Assembly (NCBI GenBank): GCA_963573385.1
Contig: CAUYLG010044386.1
Coordinates: forward strand, 124,001-188,000
Direction: 5' to 3'
Length of the DNA stretch: 64,000 nucleotides
From: Cacajao melanocephalus
Lineage: Eukaryota; Chordata; Mammalia; Primates; Pitheciidae
Below, one piece after another: positions 59,588 through 64,000 of the stretch. Under the pieces are notes generated by a model that was given only the letters and a program-made list of their open reading frames with translations, was not told the origin of the DNA and made no database searches. Position numbers and translations under genes: made by a program. The first letter of the stretch is position 1, and each line of letters opens with the position of its first letter.

Positions 59588-59829
59588 TGAATCATTTGGG
59601 GTTTAGATGTACATTTGTTATTTTAGTCTTAAGGCTAGGTCTTATCAAGTGGGATGAATATAATCACATGTTTTACTTCTATTTTGATACTTGCATTGCC
59701 TTTTGCATGATAATTTAACAAGGCTAATATAATATTTACAAATGAAATATTGTGATCCTTTTCCCAATTACCACAGTTAAGTCATATTTTACTATTTTAC
59801 TTAAACTAATATCAATAACTGGTCTCCAA

Positions 59830-60432
59830 ACTACTATATTGCCTCTCCACCTCCCATGCCCAGGCCTATTCTATACTTTCAAGAACAGCCTAAGATCTTC
59901 TAAAACGAGAATCAAGTCATGCCACTGCCTACTTGGATTACTCTGTGATTTCCCATCTCATTCTAGTGTTAAAGCCCATGTTCTTCAATGGCCTATAGAA
60001 AACTGCACTGACTCCCTCCCTGTACCCCATTAACGTCATCTCTAGTTGCTCCTAAATTACCAGGAAAGCTTTGACCTCAATGCCTTAGCACTTTGACATT
60101 GCTTGCCTATTGCCTCTGCTTGAAACGTTCTTTAATCCATACCCTCATGGCTTCCTCTTCTGCATTCTTAGATTTTGACCTATATATTATCATCTCATGA
60201 AGTTTTCTTAGCCAAGGTTTAAAAACTCTTTCTGACATGCAATTATTCTCTATCCTCCTTCCTTGTTTAATTTTGATCATGAGTACTTAGCAATATCTAA
60301 TATATATTTTAAGAAATTTATGAACATACAAGCTTCAAAAGATGTCTATTTTGTTTGCTGCTAAATTAACAGCCCTGTAATGGTGCCTGGTGCATAGGAG
60401 GTGATTTTTAGATTTTTTAAAAAATAAACGAA
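59830..60432 (+). mobile_element. L2 fragment, longest in the window
   Basis: Sense L2 over about 600 bp in correct order: 'caagtcatgccactgcctac', 'gatttcccatctcattctag', 'ccttagcactttgacattgc', 'tgcctctgcttgaaacgttc' and 'aatggtgcctggtgcatagg'. It covers the end of the ORF and the 3' UTR. The 93-codon frame at 59752-60033 is a remnant or chance frame in it. Confidence 0.85.
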
Positions 60433-60578
60433 TGATACAAATACAAATGAAGTAAATAATAAAGTAATACTATTAACGTTTAATCATCTTTTGTTCCTAT
60501 TAGTTTCTTTAAGATAGCTGTTAACAACATCAACGACTCAACTTGGCAAGCATTGTATGTTTTCTGCCATCTTCCACA
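60433..60578. other. Short unique interval
   Basis: A/T-rich sequence after the L2 tail; nothing else recognised. Confidence 0.4.
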
Positions 60579-61082
60579 TGTATTAGGTTATCGACAGTAT
60601 GTTACCTTTTGCTGCATAACAAATTACCCCCCAGGCTTAGTGCCTAATGACAACAGTATTTATTATCTCAGTCTCTCTGTTGGTAAATCTGGGTACAGCT
60701 TAGCTGGTGCCCCTGGTTCTCTATCTCTTGTTACATCTCTCACGGGACTCCAGTCAGGCTGTTGGCCTGACTGCACTCATCTCAAGGCTTTTCAGGGCTG
60801 GGGAATCTGCTTTCAGGTTCATTTGTGTCATTACTGGATAGTCTAGGTTCTTACCACATGCCCACTGTATAAATTTTCTGAGTGTCCTTATGACTTTGTA
60901 GCTGGTGATCTGAGAGAGAAAAAGAAAGACAGCTAAAAAGGGCTTTAAAAACAGAAGCCACCATATTTTATAACCTAATCTCATATGTAACATTTCAGTC
61001 TAGACCTCATCCAGGGGGAGGAGATTACACAGGGTGTGAATACCAAGAGCCAGGGATCACTGGAGGCCACCAGAGCATACCA
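60579..61082 (-). mobile_element. MaLR-type LTR (MLT1-like, subfamily open)
   Basis: The plus strand begins 'tgtattaggttatcgacagt' and continues 'tttgctgcataacaaattac', 'agtgcctaatgacaacagta' and 'ggctgttggcctgactgcac'. Near the end come 'ataacctaatctcatatgta', 'gaggagattacacagggtgt' and 'gaataccaagagccagggat'. This is an antisense LTR of the common mammalian type with TG...CA ends. The exact family name is from memory and uncertain; no target-site duplication is clear. Confidence 0.65.
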
Positions 61083-61257
61083 AGGGTATTGGCCGTTTTA
61101 TAGACTTAGAGATTAAAACCCAGAGATATCAATTTTTCCAGTTTATTCAGTTAGAAGTAAATTAGAGTAATTCTAATTCCCTGCTAATCATCCTGTCAGG
61201 ATTACTGATAAATTAAAATATAGTAATTATTATTTCCAAAAAGGAAATATATTTTTG

Positions 61258-61482
61258 CTTTGCTCTGTACCAGACAAAATTAAGTACTTTATATATGTCA
61301 TCACATTTAATCCATAAAACAGTCCTCTATAGTAGATATACTTATTATGTATATTTTACAGAAAACAAAAATGAGAAACAGAATTAAAATAACTTTCTCA
61401 GAGTCATACAGATAAAAAGTGTCAGGGTTAGCATTCAAACCTGGCTTCATAAGCCATACTGTATACTGTGCCTCTTAGACAT
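61258..61482 (-). mobile_element. MIR fragment
   Basis: Antisense MIR order: 'tttgctctgtaccagacaaa', 'catcacatttaatccataaa', 'atattttacagaaaacaaaa', 'tttctcagagtcatacagat' and 'gcattcaaacctggcttcat'. Confidence 0.85.
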
Positions 61483-61849
61483 ATGAGAAGTAAAGTAAAA
61501 TGACTGTCTTAAGTTCATCAGGATTCACTTTGTAATTCTTATTTAAACTTAAAGCAGCAAGAGAGTTTTACCGTTTTCCTAATGTTTATCTGGTAAGGAA
61601 ACACATACTACAAGAAAAAATACCTCAGATTTACAATTATATCCATTGGGTATACAGTTCCGCATTAAAAAAAATAATAGAACAAATACGTGTTCATGGT
61701 CAGATTGACCCTGAATAGAGTGTCTAATGATGACTGTGATGTTCTAGAATGAATATTGCTTCCCTCTTCCAAAGAAATAAGAAAGCCACACACAGAGAAT
61801 ACCATCCAGTGCATGGGAAATACATATCCTTCTCTCTGTCTTCTTTCCA
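61483..61849. other. Unique AT-rich DNA
   Basis: Nothing recognised. Confidence 0.4.
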
Positions 61850-62350
61850 GTTTATAAAAGTTCCCCTGCCAAATGGCAATAAGTCACTTCAGAGAATGCA
61901 TTTTCTAAAGGATGATTGCCCTTCTTGAGTAGTGATGCACTTAAGGCAGGCATGCAGTAATCCCCAGAAATGTACTGCCTGGAGTGTCTTATTGCTTAAT
62001 TAGAGCTGGCATGGGGCCACTTCTTCTCAGCCTTGAACTAGTGCAAGAGCACTGGAAGGAGGCACAGGTATAAGATGTGCTATTTCAGGAGGATATAAAG
62101 TAATGGCACAGTGCCAATCTGCAGAAAACAAAGCCAAACATTCCTGCTACCACAATGAAATGTCAGAATGCCTGGCTTCTTTGTAGTCAGAGATTAAATC
62201 CATCACTGTGCCCATGACCAGGGCTTAAACATGATCTCTGTTGTTCTAAAAGACTTTATAATCTTCACTCACAGGACCACAGGCCATGAAAGCACCCAGT
62301 AATTTGGAAGATATCACAGAAAGTTAATTGTAGGAGTTCAGAAGCTGTAT
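61850..62350. other. Candidate conserved noncoding element
   Basis: Repeat-free complex sequence of higher GC with a dense run of motif-like words: 'tgccaaatggcaataagtca', 'attgcttaattagagctggc', 'gcaagagcactggaaggagg' and 'cacagtgccaatctgcagaa'. It has no open frame of note. Function is inferred only from sequence character. Confidence 0.25.
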
Positions 62351-64000
62351 GTTGAAGAATTTTAGACCAAGATCACAGACTAGCCAATTATTATAACAAT
62401 CAACATAACCTTTCCAAACAGAAGGAGGAAGTCATAATTACAATTATGTAAACACATTTTTCTTAACTTCCTTGAAAAGCCTACTGTCTTTTTTGTTTTA
62501 AATAATGCCATATTTTATCAAAGAACAAACAGCTAGTCCTCACCAACTGCATAATGAAATGCCATGGCTCCAGCCGATGCTCACCCAGTTTTCCCATCTG
62601 CTCAAGGGATTTCTGGAGAAGTTTGTCAAGCATCAGCAACCCTTTACAATGTACAGCAAATTCTACTTTTTCATAATCTCTGCATTAGTAACTTTCTATT
62701 TCAGTACTGAGATTCTAGCTGGGGGTCACAGCACCCTTTGTTCTTTCCTCAGTGATTTTTCTGCCTTGTCTAGAGCATCCATGAAGAATAAGGCAAGCTC
62801 CTTAACTGAAACTCTTGCCAACAAAAACATCAACTCTGTCCACTGACATAATAGAGCCTAAGAACAAACCTTTGTTTTCACAAGGAATGCCAATGGAAAA
62901 CTTGATGCGATTATTCTTTATTGACAATCTTTTATGACCATCTGATACTTATAGTCTTCTTTCACAATCAGAGCTCTGTCTAAACCAACAGTTTTGTGAA
63001 TACCCACTATGTTCTCATGGGCATAAACCAGCCTTCTCTAGCAGTCACAATGTACCTAAAGGCCTGGAATCTGAAAGAAATTATTACTGGAAGTCAAGAC
63101 CATCTACATAATATGCAGGGCCCAGGGCAATATGAGGCCCCACTGAGGATAGAGTTCTGTGGTATTACATGTGTGTCATGCCCACAGAGCTGGCCCTGCA
63201 GGAAGTCTAAAACCCAATATGTGAAATGCAATTAAATACATATGCTCAATAGCACTGTTGCATAGGAAGCTTTTTATGTGTCAAGGTAGCCTGTTAATTT
63301 AGTCCTTTCTAGTTAACTCAGCAAAACAAGCAAAAACCTTCGTTTCTCCCTGACACCAACCAAAAAAAACAGTATCTTAAAACAAGAAAATTTATTCTCA
63401 GATAACTTGTGCTCACACCCTGTTGGCAAGGCTGGTGAATGTTCTGACTAAAATAAGAATTTTTAAAATATGATTATGAACACGCGACAGTGTGTTAAAC
63501 ACAAAGGGTCATTAGTGTGTAAAACCTTTTCAAAATGAAAGACAAGTACATAAGGAAAAGAAACTTGAGGGGAGGGGAGGAGGAGTCATCTGTAGAGAAA
63601 ATCTGGAAGAGAGTTAGCCTCCACGTTCCGGTAGAGTTTTTGCAGCATCATGTTTTGTAATTTAACTTTGATTTGAAGCTTAGTGTTCACAATCACAACA
63701 TCCGTAAATACTACAAACCTTGCACAGGCATTTCTGTTTTTCTTCAAATAGTGTTCGTTTGTCCATGGGGAACTTCGAAACAGTTGACATCAGTCTTGAC
63801 AGTATTGGAGTGGTAGCTTACAGAGTCCCCTGGTGAAGAGGTCCACAGAGCCATAGGTTGAGTTACCTCATACCTAAGACCTGCGCAGCAAGGACTGGAG
63901 TTAGATTTATGTGCTGAGAAATCAAGTAATCATTGATGTTTCAGGCGACTGTTTCCAAAGCTGAGGTTTTACTGGATCACATCAAATGAGGGAGGAGAAA
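62351..64000. other. Unique DNA to the window end
   Basis: No repeat family recognised. The longest frame here (62505-62846, 113 codons, plus) has no recognisable domain, no supporting context and ordinary AT-rich composition, so it is not called as a gene. The last 450 bp is complex and retains a few CpGs but shows no coding signal I can identify. Confidence 0.4.

Noticed and set aside
62505..62846. 113-codon plus-strand frame, longest outside low-complexity and repeat sequence.
   Set aside because: No recognisable domain, no splice or promoter context, and a length that chance can reach in 64 kb searched in six frames. A protein search and ribosome-profiling data would be needed to revive it.

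Overview
The window looks like primate, most likely human, nuclear DNA with no supportable protein-coding gene. It is AT-rich and CpG-poor. It carries dimeric Alu and Alu-monomer copies, a THE1-type solo LTR, a degraded near-full-length primate-age L1, and many older mammalian repeats (L2, MIR, L1M, a Tigger-type MITE). Apart from low-complexity and repeat-derived frames, no open frame exceeds about 115 codons. I see no RNA gene, CpG island, CRISPR array or prokaryotic feature. It is best read as intergenic or deep intronic sequence.

Layout. 1-10 kb is mostly unique AT-rich DNA with an Alu monomer, an L1 3' end, MIR fragments and a 115-bp purine tract (7.67 kb). 10-17 kb holds four Alu copies, an L1 ORF2 fragment, and MIR and L2 pieces. 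17-23 kb is the structurally most unusual part: a long alternating purine-pyrimidine tract that contains an inverted copy of its own flanks (19.66-20.49 kb), and a 108-bp segment at 21.66 kb that is an inverted copy of sequence 590 bp away, bracketed by a 15-bp direct repeat. 23-27 kb is almost repeat-free. 27-47 kb is a mixture of L2, MIR, L1M, Alu and a TA-flanked DNA-transposon MITE. 47-51 kb is mostly unique, with stretches that look like conserved noncoding elements. 51.7-61.1 kb is transposon-dense: THE1 solo LTR, MIR, an L1 ORF2 fragment in plus orientation, a 5.4-kb L1 in minus orientation with an Alu monomer inside it, L2 and a MaLR-like LTR. 61.1-64 kb is mainly unique.

No genes act together here. 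What the window offers is a history of insertion and rearrangement. The two inverted local copies at 19.7-20.5 kb and 21.7-22.5 kb are the main observations; both fit replication- or repair-associated template switching better than ordinary transposition. Repeat family names come from recognising the sequences and have not been checked against a library; subfamilies are mostly left open. Stretches described as conserved-element-like are inferences from base composition and motif content only.
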